From Syngnathus acus (Eukaryota > Chordata > Actinopteri > Syngnathiformes > Syngnathidae): 64,000 nucleotides of DNA. Within the stretch, counting starts at the first letter, position 1. Each line of letters starts with the position of its first letter. Below are positions 1 to 11,839 of the stretch, one piece after another. The stretch spans positions 2,837,501 to 2,901,500 of the forward strand of contig NC_051103.1 in NCBI RefSeq assembly GCF_901709675.1, written 5' to 3'. The notes below the pieces were generated by a model that was not told the origin of the DNA, did not search any database, and saw only the letters and a program-made list of their open reading frames with translations. Position numbers and translations under genes: made by a program.

Positions 1-15
1 GTGTTTATATTCCAG

Positions 16-1298
16 GGACGCCATGTGCGGGAAGGTGCAGTGCACGAATGTGAACGTCAACCAGCCGCCTCCAGGCGCTCACGTCAGTATCCAGATCATA
101 AACGGGTTCAGATGCGTCAACGCCGATTTCAACCTGGGTACGGACGTGCTGGATCCCGCCTATGTCAACCCTGGGAGTCCTTGCGCTGAAGGAAAAGTAA
201 GAACTGTAACCTGAGCTAGCTTGCTGTATTCTAGCTTTTTCCTCATGTGTTCTCTTCTTTTGAAGACCTGTCTGGATTTTAAATGCGTCAACGCCTCGGC
301 TCTGCTGCCCAACGTGGACTGCGACGCTGAGAGAAAGTGCAACAGCCACGGGGTTAGAATGACCCTTGCCCCCCGCCTCTTGCGCTCATGTCAAAACTTT
401 GCGCTGTTGACTTTGTCTAGGTATGCAACGACCAAGGGAACTGCCACTGCGACGACGGCTGGAGCCCACCAAACTGTGACCGAACAGGGATCGGAGGGAG
501 CATTGACAGCGGTCCTCCTAAAATAGGTGCAGTCAAGACTTTAATTTGACTTTTAATTGTGGAACCTCATCAAATGTACATTGTGTGCCTCAAGACTACT
601 CGCTCAGGGACGGCCTTCTGATCTTCTTTCTGCTGGTTGTTCCTCTACTGGTTCTTCTCATCCTGGTGCTTCTGTTTGTCTTTCGGAGAGATACACTCAA
701 CTCATGCCTCAAACCAGTACGCCGTTCCAGGTACACACAATCTTACAATATGATTGAAAAATTACAGTATAAAAGTTTGCTTGTATAAATCTTCCCAGGC
801 CACAACGTGCTGGACAGGCCAGTGCCAATGGATCTTCAAACAGAAATACTGAGGCACATGCCAATACTCGTATTCCAACAGAAGTTCCTCCACAGAGGGT
901 ACATATTTTCCTCAATTGATCAGATCTGTATTCAGCAGCAGGTAAAAGCCGTCAGTAAATAGGACTCAGGATGTGGTCTGACGTGTGAAACGTGTTTTTT
1001 TTATGTAATGAACGGTCCCTGAATTTTGTTTGCTTTCTTTCATTTTAGCCTCCATATCCACCAGCTACCTCAGCTCCGATTTCTGGGTAAGAACTCAATA
1101 TTTGTATTACTCATTCACATTAGTGATTCTAAAACTTTATTTATTTATTCATTTATTTGTGCATATTATTCAAGTTTCAGATATGGAGAACTGGATTATT
1201 GGAACACAGATTCTAATACTACCTCTGCACATCCACAAGCTCCCAGGCAGGGACCCGGGGTCCCCAAACCCATTCCCTCCCCTCAACCACCGAACTAA
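16..1298 (+). CDS. adam9: ADAM9-type metalloprotease-disintegrin, 3' exons only (partial)
   Basis: This is the C-terminal part (254 residues visible) of a type I membrane ADAM protease. The catalytic and disintegrin domains lie left of the window. Coding exons are 16-196, 266-352, 421-526, 595-730, 799-898, 1049-1086 and 1181-1298, and all phases close. The order is: end of the cysteine-rich domain (CGKVQC, then [10 protein letters not shown]), an EGF-like module ([19 protein letters not shown]), the linker GGSIDSGPP, a transmembrane helix from about 619 to 690 ([16 protein letters not shown]), a basic stop-transfer (FRRD) and a proline-rich cytoplasmic tail ([10 protein letters not shown]) that could bind SH3 domains. 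The linker and the LRDGLL motif before the membrane match ADAM9 better than ADAM12 or ADAM15. The tail is shorter than in mammalian ADAM9. The family is certain; the ADAM9 orthology is likely. The gene is not part of the human PSTK neighbourhood. Confidence 0.75.
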
Positions 1299-1555
1299 GT
1301 TGATCTTTCTTTTTCTTTTTTGTATGTTTAATGTGAGAAGTGTTTTTTTTTTACATCTGAGGAGAAACTGTCAAAAATACACTCTTAAAATCTTTGAAGT
1401 TGATTGTTTTAACGTAGTTTATGCTGTCATTTGTATTGATGCTTAATATTTATTGGAATGTATGTAATGGAATTAAGTAAATCAGATACTGTATATATTT
1501 GTATATTTTCCAGGTAATTTTAATGCTTATGTGAATTAAAGGAAATGCCAATTAT

Positions 1556-1565
1556 AATAAATAAA
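1556..1565 (+). terminator. Polyadenylation signals of the ADAM gene
   Basis: Two overlapping AATAAA hexamers (1556-1561 and 1560-1565) lie about 260 bases after the ADAM stop codon. The AT-rich 3' UTR from 1299 onward holds no other coding signal. Confidence 0.6.
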
Positions 1566-1740
1566 TTTGTCTAATGCTTGAATGCTGAGTATTATGGAAT
1601 ATGGGGAATATGTGGCTGGGATATGACTTGAAAACAATATGTCCGATGTACATCAATTTATAATAGAACGCAACATTTTACTTTCACTATGACAAAAGTG
1701 TTGAGTGTTATTTGTATGTCTATTATGAGCCGCTCAAAAT

Positions 1741-1857
1741 ATGTAAACAATCAGACGTCATAACCGGATGTGGGCGGTTCTCTGACGAAATATGTAAACA
1801 ATCAAACGTCATAACCGGATGTGGGCGGTTCTCTGAGAAACCCGGAAGTAAACAAAC
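1741..1857 (+). promoter_or_regulatory. pstk promoter with a tandemly duplicated 51-bp module
   Basis: A block holding GTAAACAATC, a CRE-like GACGTCAT, an ETS-like ACCGGATGTG and a GC box GTGGGCGG is present twice with a 51-base period (about 1743-1789 and 1794-1840). The copies differ at few positions. A further ETS-like CCCGGAAGTA follows at about 1850. The block lies directly upstream of pstk, so it is very probably the core promoter. A six-codon upstream reading frame (ATG at 1858, stop TAA at 1876-1878) precedes the chosen pstk start. Confidence 0.55.
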
Positions 1858-1899
1858 ATGGCCGTGGTGTCATCGTAAACACGCTTTCACGGGGGTCGT

Positions 1900-3450
1900 A
1901 TGGCAACAGTAGCCAATCCCGAGCACGTCAATTGTGCTCGGGCCTGTCTGTGCGTCCTCTGCGGTCTTCCTGCTGCGGGGAAGTCCTCGCTGTCCCGCAG
2001 CGTCTGTCTCGCAGCAAGACAGCGTGGCTGGGGAGCCGCTGTAGTACAGTACGACGAGCTAATCCCAGATCAGGCTTTTCATCCCCAAGAGGCACCTGAA
2101 GACACCACATCACAAGAGGCTACTGTAGGTTTTTACGATCTGTAAATTGAACAAAAACTTTATAGCGTAGCCGCAAATGTCTATTGATCGTATTGGGCCT
2201 TCATTTTCATTTTGTTTACCTTTTCCAGCGCACACAGTGGAAGTTCCACCGAAATGGCGTTCTGTGGTGCATTGAGCAGTTCCTGCAGAAACAGGAAAAG
2301 CTACTCGAGCTTCCAGAGAAAAGTGGCATCGATGGGCCCGCGTGGGATCGCTGCGCCCGTGCTCTGCTGATGCCGTCTCTAGACCTTGGCCTGGCTGACT
2401 CAGTGCCGCTTTTGTTTCTGTTGGATGACAACTTCTACTACCCAAGCATGAGATATGAGGTCTTCCAGTTGGCTAGAAAGTGTAGGCTTAGGTTTTTTGG
2501 ATACCCCCACTTGAAATGAATGTCACTGGTATTAATTCATCCACTTATACATGGCATGTTTGCAGATTCACTGGGCTTTTGTCAGGTGTACGTGCAGTGC
2601 CGCTTGGACCTCTGCCTCAGCCGCAACGAGACCCGACCTCAACCCGTGCCTGCTGAGGTAATTGCGGAGATGGCGAAGCGTCTGGAGTCTCCTAATCCGA
2701 GGAAAAACACATGGGAGGCAAAGAGCATCATGGTGGACACAGCAAACGATTTGTCAGAACGTGACATGTAAGATGGGCAGATGAACTGTTTTTTTTCCCC
2801 TTTGTTTTGATATTCATGAGGTTTTTTTCCCCAGTCAGGGAGTGATGGAGTTGATCTCCTCCGCACTCTACGACCCTCTGAGTCCAGTTGAAGATGACGA
2901 CGAACAAAAGGTGTGTGGAAAACATATTGAACTCTGTTGCTAACCAAAACAGCAGCACCGAAGCAGTCTCTTGCTTGTTGCCATTTCTCTCCATTCCTCC
3001 ATAAGAGTCTCATTTTAAACTTTAAAAAATACAATAAAAAAAAAAATACTTTAACCCTGCAGGAGACCGATCGCCAAAAATGTGCTGCAAGCGTGGTTCA
3101 CCAAGCTGACCAGGCCTGTCGTCGTCTCATCTCCGACGCCATGAAGAAAGCCAGAGGTAAGCTGTCTAACAATTTACAGATTTAAAAAAATAAAAATTGT
3201 TTCAACATTTTTTTGTTTGTTTTCAGGTACTGGCACATCTTCTCAACACATGAGGTCCTTGGCCACCCAGCTGAGCGAATCCAAAGCTCAATTCCTCCAA
3301 GATTTGCGCAGACACTTTCTTCAAAACACGAATTATAGTCAAGGAGATGATGTAGCTGTGGATCATGTGGTGAAGACAGCAGTAGCACGTTTTGACGATC
3401 AAAAGCAAAAAATCCTGTTAGAAATAATCCACAACCATTCCAAAATTTAG
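1900..3450 (+). CDS. pstk: L-seryl-tRNA(Sec) kinase
   Basis: PSTK phosphorylates seryl-tRNA(Sec) to O-phosphoseryl-tRNA(Sec), the step before SEPSECS makes selenocysteyl-tRNA; it is cytosolic. Exons are 1900-2124, 2229-2481, 2566-2767, 2835-2910, 3063-3156 and 3227-3450, giving 357 residues (human about 348). The N-terminus carries a clear P-loop, GLPAAGKS (residues 22-29). VQYDELIP and the LLDDNFYYPSMRYEVFQLARK block that follow are typical of PSTK/KTI12-type kinases. LGFCQVYVQCRLDLCLSRN and ESPNPRKNTWE match the PSTK core. The start at 1900 is chosen because the earlier ATG at 1858 meets a stop after six codons. The acidic DDDEQ linker and the basic C-terminal part are less conserved. The gene converges on ikzf5, as in human. 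Confidence 0.93.
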
Positions 3451-4062
3451 CCAGTAAATTGTTTAAAAATATATTTATATTGTACTAAAGATTATTCATT
3501 TGTACATGATCTGAATTGTATATGTTGGGAATAAAATAGTCATCATGTAAGCTTTGGATATTTTTCCACAACAAATGACTCAAACCAGCGATTTAAATTA
3601 AGATTTTCACCTTTATACTTCTTCAATTACAAAACAAGTAGACAGTAAAAATTAAGTACAAACAAATTAAAACTCAGTACAGTATATACACATAAAAACA
3701 AAATTTACAGGCACTATGTAAGGTGTGTCATGCTAATTCACCCAAGTTTTAAAAAAAACAATGTAAAATACTGTCAACTTTCATTTAGTGGTTGCCTATG
3801 TAAAACAACATTCCTGCAAAGAAATACAAAATTCTTCAAAATAGGCGTCTATGTGATTGGGATCTATTGGAGCATATGCACGATTTGAGGAACTACGTCA
3901 GCTAAATTAGCTCAAAACATGTCATCAAAGTTAACCATAAAAACGGCAACAAAATCATAATGACGTCGGTACGGCAAAATTCTTGAGGCAGGAGGAGTGA
4001 AAGGCCAAACCTTTCATGAGTAGTGTATGTTGGCTTGTGAGTGATTCCGAACGCAGTCAGAG
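3451..4062. other. Convergent 3' UTR region between pstk and ikzf5
   Basis: This AT-rich interval has no coding signal. It holds a pstk polyadenylation signal AATAAA at 3530-3535. The right part must serve as the 3' UTR of ikzf5 on the other strand; I see no perfect AATAAA for that gene. Confidence 0.6.
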
Positions 4063-5460
4063 TTACTTTCTGTGCTGTCCTTGCGCAAAATGGCACGCAA
4101 AGTCGTACTTGTCGGTGCACGTGTGGCCGCAGACGTTGCAGCGGAAGGGGTGCTCGTAGACGTGGCATCCCATGTGGATGGTGTACAGGACGTTGTCGGG
4201 GAAATGGATGTCGCAATGCGGGCATCGCTGCGGCTTGTCGCATTCCGCCGCGTCGGCGGCGATGGGCGTGCCGGCCCGGCTGCTGCCCGCACACAAAGCC
4301 TCATCGTGGGCGTCTAAATCCAGGCCGGATGCAGAACTCCGGTATTCTGAGGCGGGGTCTTCGGTTTTAGGCGTTAAGGTCTGCACACCGTTGGAACACA
4401 AGGTGGGGCGTGCGCCCGTGACTTCCTGGATCACGATTGGCTTCTCGTCAACGTTTGGGGGCACGCGAGGGGGCCCGGAGTGGAGGTCGGCCGGCTGCAA
4501 TGAAGCCAGCTGCTCCAGCGGGCTGTTGAAAGCTCCTCTGTTGAAGTCACTCTGCAGCAGCCTGGGAGAATTCCTTTGCTCGTTCATGTTCAGATGGTGG
4601 TGATTCTTGTGAGGCACGTCGTCGGCGTAGTCCGACTTGGGCGGTGGCGGCGGCGGTGTGTAATTGAGGAGAAGGCGCCTGCCGAAACCCAGCGAGCTGC
4701 TGCGCTTCTGCAGGGTGGCCAAGCCACGCTTGCCGGCGAAGGGTGGGCGCGCCACCCGGGCGGGGAGTTGCTTGTGGCGCCGGCGACGGTGGTGCGACAG
4801 GTTGCTGCGGTCGCTGCAGCGGAAGGCGCACAGGTCGCACTTGTACGGCTTCTCCCCCGTGTGAGAACGCATGTGGGCCTCCAGGTGACGTTCGTACGCC
4901 GAGGCAAAGGGGCACAGCTGGCAACGGTGAGGCTTTTCCCCTGTAGGACACATGGGAGGGCACATTTGTATTCCGTATCAGAGAGAGGACTAGACTTGAA
5001 TAGTTTAACTAACCCGTATGGATGCGGATGTGTTCTATCAAGCGAGCCATTCCCTTGTTGGCGTAGCTGCAGAAGCTGCACTTGTATTTGCCGTCACATG
5101 TCCTCTCCAGGCCGTCCATTTGCACGTCCGACCCTTCCTCCATGGGTAGGCTTACCTCCACGGATGGGGCGTCCACACCATTGTGCTCACTCCTTGGAGC
5201 CACTGGTGACGAAAGCACAAACAATACAGTAACTCATTCTAGTACTTATCCTACAAGTAAAAAGTTCTCCTACAAAAGGAGTGCACATGAACCTTACTGG
5301 ATAGCAAGGATGGAGAAGAAATGTTCTGACTGCTTTTCATACCTGGGTCCTTTTCCTCACAAATCGAACCCGAGATCATGTTGACGTGCTGCGTTTGCTG
5401 AGTTAGGTACTCCTGGAATTCCCTCACAAAATCCACAGGTTCAGTCTTGATTTCTTCCAT
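4063..5460 (-). CDS. ikzf5: Ikaros-family zinc finger protein 5 (Pegasus)
   Basis: This is a nuclear DNA-binding transcription factor of the Ikaros family. Coding exons on the minus strand are 5460-5343, 5202-5014 and 4940-4063; phases close and the product is 394 residues (human about 420). The N-terminus (EPVDFVREFQEYLTQQT, HVNMISGS) is the Pegasus signature. Three C2H2 fingers follow at about residues 81-158 (YKCSFC, HRCQLC, YKCDLC, linked by TGEKP). Two C-terminal dimerisation fingers lie at about 342-392 (QRCPHC...HMGCH and FRCNVC...CHFAQGQH). The middle region is low complexity and shorter than in mammals. The gene is head-to-head with acadsb, 568 bases between start codons, so a shared promoter is likely. 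Confidence 0.95.
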
Positions 5461-6028
5461 GGTGCTTGTTTAGCTGCGCGACCTAAATAACATCCCCAAA
5501 AGGACACACCTTGTGGGTCAGATCCAGTATGTGCCTAAAGAAGCACTTTCAACCTGTGCGGATGATAGCAACTCAGCTAACGTTAGCACGCCATTTCGAG
5601 ACCCCGCAGCGGATTTAGCAGGACTGTGTCATCCGTGAAAACTCTTTCTGGCGTCTATCAAAATGTAACGTTTACTTGGAATTATTTTGAATGGACACGA
5701 TTATAATAACGTTGGTAGGTGATCGCTAAGCAGCTGTCGGTTGCTTTCCATCACGCCATTGTTGTCAGTCTGGGAAATGTTGCATTCAATAAAGTTAGGA
5801 AATTACCTCTTCATTCGCACAGAATGTTCACCCAAATCTCCGATTATATCTCCAATGTAATATAAACACTACGTGCACATGTATATCTTGTCGATAATAA
5901 AATACTATCACATCCCTATCGTGATTAAAAGTGGTTGTCTTGTCATGTCATGAAGTGAGTCTGATAGCAGAATGCCCTAGGTTTCTAAATGCAACATGAG
6001 TGAGCATGTAAACATTGCGTAACAAAAT
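5461..6028. promoter_or_regulatory. Bidirectional promoter region ikzf5/acadsb
   Basis: This interval separates two divergent start codons and has no coding sequence. It should hold the 5' UTRs and promoters of both genes. A YY1-like context (AAAATATGGCTGCCG) covers the acadsb ATG. I see no convincing TATA box. The arrangement is the same in human. Confidence 0.5.
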
Positions 6029-8255
6029 ATGGCTGCCGCGTTGGTGAGGACCTTGTCTAAGGTAAACCAGCAAACGGGGATATCACGTCATTGCACTTTA
6101 AATTGGTTTGAATTAGTACTTTTTATCATGTTTTCCGGTGCACTGCACGCCCGCACGGCAGCTACGTCGCTACCGTTGTTGGCACGGCATCTGCTAACAG
6201 CTAGCATTGACATTCACAGGCTGTGTGAGTTATTACAAGATAAGCAAATCATTGCATTCCCATCTGTCTTTTTTATCAGTCTTGCAGACAGCTCACTCGG
6301 GCGTGTGTTGGATGCCAGCCAGGATGGAGGAGCAGGTCCACCAAGTCTGCCCTAGATGTGGGCTCCGTCCAGGCGTCCTCTGTGGCAAACTTTCCTCCCT
6401 TGCAGTCATATTCAGTGGAGGAGAGTATGATGAGGGAATCAGGTGAGTGGGTGTTTATTACAGACAGCCAGAACAGATGAATTCAATTTGCATCCATTCA
6501 AATGTTGAAAGATAGTTGATTTTGTTTTCTATAGTGAAAAAGTATGCACAAGAGCGTATTGCGCCTTTTGTGGCAAAGATGGATGAGCACTCATGTATGG
6601 ATGAAGCAGTGATCAAGTCTCTCTTTGAACAGGGTGTAAGAACCTTTTTCCTCCCTATATTTTTTGTTGTAAAATGAGGAATTATGCGTTTGGCTAATGT
6701 AATGTAGTAATCATCTGATCCCCTGTCAGCTCATGGGCATTGAGATTGACGCAGAATACGGTGGCACTGGTTCCACGTTCTTCTCCTCCATCCTGGTCAT
6801 TGAGGAGCTGGCGAAGGTGGACGCCTCCGTGTCTGTGCTGTGCGACATCCAGAACACGCTGATCAACACGCTCTTTACGCAACTGGGAACGGCTGCTCAG
6901 AAGGAGAAGTATCTCAGCAGACTGTCCACTGACACGGTGCGACATTTTCCTTGTTTGAAGCACATTCCGAAGTGCGTTTACAAGGAGAAGTCTCACACGC
7001 AGGTCGGCAGCTTTTGCCTGTCAGAGGCCGAGTCAGGCAGTGACGCCTTTGCTCTGAAGACACGTGCGGAAAAACATAAGGACTATTACGTCATCAACGG
7101 GTCCAAGATGTGGATCAGCAATGCGGAGCATGCTGGCGTCTTCCTGGTGATGGCCAATGTGGACCCCTCAGTCGTGAGTAGCTTCTGGCATCACACCACA
7201 GTTCTGATCAATGGAGGGCTTTCTGGCCTTGATGGTTTTTGAATGACAGGGTTATAAAGGCATCACCTGCTTCATCGTCGAGCGGGAAACAGAAGGCCTG
7301 GAGATCGGCAAGAAGGAAAACAAGCTGGGATTGCGCGCCTCCTCTACCTGCCCGCTCAACTTTGACAACGTCAAGGTCCAAACTCAGCCCGGCGGTCGCA
7401 AATGAATGCGGTGACTCCTCCTAAATTATGTTGTGCGTTTGTACAGGTGCCCGAGAAGAACATCTTGGGCCAAGTTGGTCATGGATACAAGTATGCAATT
7501 GGAATGCTCAATGAAGGCAGGATTGGAATTGCAGCACAGGTAAAAAAATATATAATAATAAATTGGAAAAAAAAAATTGCATTTAACGCGCATTGTGTTA
7601 TAGATGTTGGGGCTTGCACAAGGCTGCTTCGACCATACAGTTCCTTACACAAGACAGAGAATGCAGTTTGGAAAACGGATCTTTGACTTCCAGGTAAATG
7701 AAACACCTCACATAGGTTTTTTTTTTTTCCCCCCCCTCATCAAAATATTACAGAAGACACATTTTTGTCTCCAGGGCATGCAGCACCAAATAGCCCACGT
7801 GGCGACGCAGATCGAAGCCGCGCGCTTGCTGACGTACAACGCCGCTCGTCTGAAGGAAGCCGGTAGACCCTTCATCAAGGAGGCCTGCATGGCCAAATAT
7901 TTCACTGCCGAGGTGACGTCACACACTCTTTTTTTTCTTCTCTCCATCTATTATGATATCATGAACTCCTACAGTGGAACCATAATGGTTGATGTTGTTT
8001 TTGTCTCCTCCAGGTGGCAACCTTGACCACGTCCAAATGCATCGAATGGATGGGAGGGGTGGGCTTCACCAAAGACTACCCCATTGAGAAATATTACAGG
8101 GATTGTAAAATTGGTACGTACAAATAAATTGGACTCAAATGTAGCAATATTAAAGACTTTAATGCTGTTCTTCTGCAGGTACCATCTACGAGGGCACGAC
8201 AAACATCCAGCTGTCCACCATGGCAAAATTCATCGATAAGGAGTACGACGTTTAA
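6029..8255 (+). CDS. acadsb: Short/branched-chain specific acyl-CoA dehydrogenase, mitochondrial
   Basis: ACADSB is a mitochondrial matrix FAD enzyme that oxidises 2-methylbutyryl-CoA in isoleucine breakdown and passes electrons to ETF. Eleven exons: 6029-6061, 6280-6442, 6535-6635, 6730-6936, 7003-7173, 7250-7375, 7447-7539, 7604-7693, 7775-7912, 8014-8113 and 8179-8255. They give 432 residues, the human length. The start [11 protein letters not shown] plus the Arg-rich, acid-poor beginning of exon 2 look like a transit peptide. The exon 2 acceptor is placed at TTTTTATCAG (6279); the next AG (6287) would break the frame. Family blocks are [60 protein letters not shown] and [13 protein letters not shown]. 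The catalytic glutamate is E412 in IYEGTTNIQ. An ATTAAA at 8613-8618 may be its polyadenylation signal. Confidence 0.97.
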
Positions 8256-9259
8256 CATAATTCTGAATTGGAGCCTGACGGATTGCACTGCCGCGTTACA
8301 CTCCCTGTTCTTGTGTTTCATGCGAGCTTGCTAAAAAGGACGATGCAGTCGCCTCTCTACAAGACATCGATTTACTGTTACAATTTTTTGCATTGTAGTT
8401 TTGTCACTTTGTATGGATTTTCCAATTAGGATCATGCAGAAATGTACAATATCTCCTAGTGGTTCATTCTCTTTATTTGCCTGCTTTAGTGCCTTTGCCG
8501 GTTACTGCCACTAGGTGGCGGCATCCTCGCACAAACTCGCAGCAGTCAATTACAGTTACTGAGCGTACCTTTAATGAGCTGCCTGCCATATTAATCATTT
8601 CTGCTGCTCCACATTAAAGGGAGACTATTATGAATAATTAATTTACTGATATTTTATTTTCAGGTGGGAATGATTACATTTCCGTGTGAAACATGTTACA
8701 ATGACAGCCATTTCATTAGGTACACCTGATGAGCTGTTTACATTATGGCTGCGCACATACACCGTTATACACAAAGAGAAGTAATGGTGACTTAAAATTA
8801 TTTATTATTGTTATGATTAAAACGGCAGAACATTCAAGAAAAGGAAAGCAAAAAGTATCCTAAAAAAAATGTTAACGGCTCTCAAGTCAATGTTGAACAT
8901 TGTGATGTGGCCCACAGGCCTTGGTTTGCCCACCTCTGCTCTTATTGGATAAGTGGCTACTGCCCCCCAAAAAAGCTTTTTTTTATTCCTTTTAGAGTCT
9001 ATGATTGTCCTATTGCAGACTCAAAGCCCATTTGCTCACCGCTTTGGCCAATCACAACGACCCCAGTGTGTTTTAACTCGGCTGTCATCATTACATCTCC
9101 ATAAAGACCCAAGACACCAGCCCAACCCTGTTGCTCTTCTCCAGCACTCCCAAAAGCGCATCTTTTGGATACTTTTTGGAACGCTATTATTTTTCTGCAA
9201 AGCCGTTGCTGTCTTCTTCAACTTTCACTTGTAACATTTTGATGGTGTGGAACTAAAGA
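8256..9259. other. acadsb 3' UTR and hmx3 upstream region
   Basis: No coding signal is seen. The left part should be the acadsb 3' UTR (ATTAAA at 8613). The right part (about 9000-9259) is the promoter and 5' UTR of the homeobox gene, with a TATA-like CCATAAAGA near 9100. Assignment inside the interval is inference. Confidence 0.4.
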
Positions 9260-10560
9260 ATGATGGCAGACCCTGACGCGCAACAAGAGACGCGCCAGTC
9301 AGCCAAAGACTCCATCAAGTTCTCCATCAAGAACCTGCTCAGCATCGATGACCAGCAGAACCACAGAAAGTTCACCAGGCCCAGAAGCTTCCTGGAGGGC
9401 AGCTTCTTTTCCAGGCTTGCCGATATGTCTCTACCCCGGCTGGAGTTGCCCTCACAGCGTCTCGGTCTCTCCTCAGCGTCCCCATGGTGGTATCCTTACA
9501 CGCTCGGTGCGCACCCCAAAACTGGAGGTACGTCACATTTCATTTAATGTTTGTTGGGTGTTTTCCCCCCTCAAAAAGAATCTTTAATGAGTTGATATTT
9601 TCTAAATATCTTAAAATATATGGTCACAAATGTATTGATCTTCGGTCAAACAATGGTTACGGGAAAAACTCAATAATTGAAAGCAAAAAATATTTTAAAC
9701 ATAATACCATTTATTTTGAATATTTTTTTGTAATAAATAAAATGTGATCGATTCACTGGTGCTGAAAATGAAGTTCATGAATGAGAATAGTTACTGGAGG
9801 CAAAAATTGAATATAAAGATGCGAATATAATGTGACTGCATTCCATCAACAGGTACAGAAAACCCGATACGAGCAGCTACAAATTAAATGACAACAGATG
9901 AATTGTTTGCCTTTCATTCTAATAATAACTCATTATGTGGCGATGCAATCATTTTATGACTTTGCAGTAACATTATTTTGTTACTATGCAGCTCCAGAGA
10001 AGAACCAACTGTTGGCACACGACAGACCCTCACCTGACCCCCCCAAAAGCGAGTCGGACACAAAAGAAGAAAGCGCAGAAGAGGACGAAAGTGACCCAGA
10101 GGAGCCAAAGAAGGAATGCGAGCGTGCAGAGGACGACTGGAGAAAGAAACCCGACGACTCTGACGGGAAGCCCTGCAGGAAGAAGAAGACCCGCACTGTG
10201 TTCTCCAGGAGCCAGGTGTTCCAGCTGGAGTCCACCTTCGACATAAAGCGCTACCTCAGCAGCTCGGAGCGCGCCGGCTTGGCCGCCTCGCTGCGCCTGA
10301 CCGAGACCCAGGTGAAGATTTGGTTCCAGAACCGCAGAAACAAGTGGAAAAGGCAGCTGGCCGCCGAATTGGAGGCGGCCAATCTGAACCACGCTGCGGC
10401 GCAGAGGATCGTGCGGGTGCCTATCTTGTACCATGAGACCGGAGCTCCGGAGAGCGGCGGGAGTGCGGCCGGCAGCTCCACCGGGGGCCACGCGTCAATC
10501 CTGGCCTTTTCTCATCACATGTACTACCCCAACCCGGTTCCTTTATTGAGACCTGTTTAA
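9260..10560 (+). CDS. hmx3: HMX3-type (Nkx5.1) homeobox transcription factor
   Basis: HMX3 is a nuclear factor acting in inner ear, lateral line, spinal interneuron and hypothalamus development. Two exons, 9260-9527 and 9992-10560, encode 278 residues. Near the N-terminus [10 protein letters not shown] is an eh1-like Groucho-binding motif. It is followed by SPWWYPYTL, which is in HMX3 but not HMX2. An acidic Ser/Glu-rich stretch precedes the homeodomain (about residues 152-211; [16 protein letters not shown], with [19 protein letters not shown]). The tail [19 protein letters not shown] and the end VPLLRPV are HMX3-specific. Two adjacent Met codons open the frame, and either may be used. Because no HMX2 neighbour exists, this may be the teleost hmx3b ohnolog rather than hmx3a. 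Confidence 0.93.
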
Positions 10561-11836
10561 TACCTGAGCCCACCTCGAATTTGCTGTAACTGGAAAATTA
10601 AGTTTCTATATACGTATTGTAAGTTGGACGTCTGATCTTCCCTATTACTTCCCATGCATTTACATTTTTTTTTTTTTAGAGACAATCTCCATAAGTGTCC
10701 TTGATTACTCCAAAATGTTTGGGTTTACTTTACAGTATTTTAAATGTGCAAGATTGTACATAATGTATTTTAAGACTCTTTATTGTGCTTGTGACTATGT
10801 CAAATTGTGGGATTAAATATTTTGATATTACCTTACGTGTTCAATATATGGTTGCAACAAGGCTCATGATAAATATATTGATGCAAAAAACCTGATTTAG
10901 ATATATTTGTTAGAATTTAAAAGAATGCGGTTTTATTGTAAGGTTAATATACATTCACTCACATTTTTTTTCCAATGTAAACGGTTATATAACCATTCAC
11001 AAATGTTTTTCACTTTTGTCCTTTTTTTTTTTGCACAAATCTCTGCACAACTGGATTTACTAATTTAAATGCGTGGCGGTTTATTTATTCTTGGATACGT
11101 TTGACCTTATCACGCATGCGCAAACACCATGCTGCCGTCTGTATCACATGACCTGCGCCGAGACCCCGGAAGAACTCCTAAGAATCAAACGAACCAATCA
11201 CCACGCACGCGGGCGACCTAAAACGTTTGTTCTAGCCAATCAACATCAACTTACTAGCAACTGCTGTCGGACCGCTTATGCACTGAAGCGCTTAGCTATC
11301 CTCTTTTAATTCGACGCACATTTATGTGTTTGTTAGCTCAATATTTTAGGAAAACGTACTCAAGTCGAGAATAAAATATCTTATTACCTGACACCCGCCC
11401 GCCACTACCAAAGGTAAGTGCAAAGTATTTGCCGTCACTGTTGCTAGCATTAGCGTAAGAGCGATCGGTTAGCCCGGGGCTAAGGCTAACTCCTGAATGT
11501 TCTCCATTTTAAAGATAAATATCGTTGTGTTCCACATACAAACACGTTCTTGTGATTCTGTCAGATGAATGAAATAATCAGGATTACCTAACAAAATAAG
11601 CAAGTAGTTTCTGCATTATGCCGCGAAAACAGTTATTTATGCTCATCATGAGCACACTAATTAAAAAAAAGAGTACTGCTCCTTCTGACTGAAAAAAAGT
11701 CAGAATCCTGTCATCCCCCCTGTTATTTTTTCTTCACTGGCCCTAATCTGCTTCCGTAAATAATACATTTCACATTCAGCTCTAAAATCAAATCAATCAC
11801 ATGTTGAAGAGTGTTACCTAAATTTCTTTTGTGCAG
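10561..11836 (+). promoter_or_regulatory. hmx3 3' UTR, then bub3 promoter and non-coding first exon
   Basis: AT-rich hmx3 3' UTR runs to about 10,830 (ATTAAA near 10,812). The bub3 promoter region follows at about 11,100-11,413. It has an NRF1-like ACGCATGCGCA (11,112-11,122) and two CCAAT boxes (11,194-11,198 and 11,236-11,240), a layout common in cell-cycle genes. A non-coding exon probably ends at 11,413 at CCAAAG with a good donor GTAAGTG. The intron runs to the CAG at 11,834-11,836. Confidence 0.5.
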
Positions 11837-11839
11837 AGC

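Noticed and set aside
16-1298. ADAM12 or ADAM8 identity for the first gene, suggested by their 10q26 location
   Set aside because: The GGSIDSGPP linker, the LRDGLL pre-membrane motif and the EGF spacing fit ADAM9 better.
1858-1878. ATG at 1858 as the pstk start
   Set aside because: The frame stops after six codons. The ATG at 1900 leads into the P-loop, so the earlier one is at most an upstream reading frame.
4576-5232. 218-residue plus-strand frame over ikzf5
   Set aside because: It is the complement of the ikzf5 zinc-finger exons and has no domain of its own.
6280-6442. acadsb exon 2 beginning after TTGCAG at 6,287
   Set aside because: That acceptor would not keep phase with exon 1. The upstream TTTTTATCAG does, and it gives the 432-residue family length.
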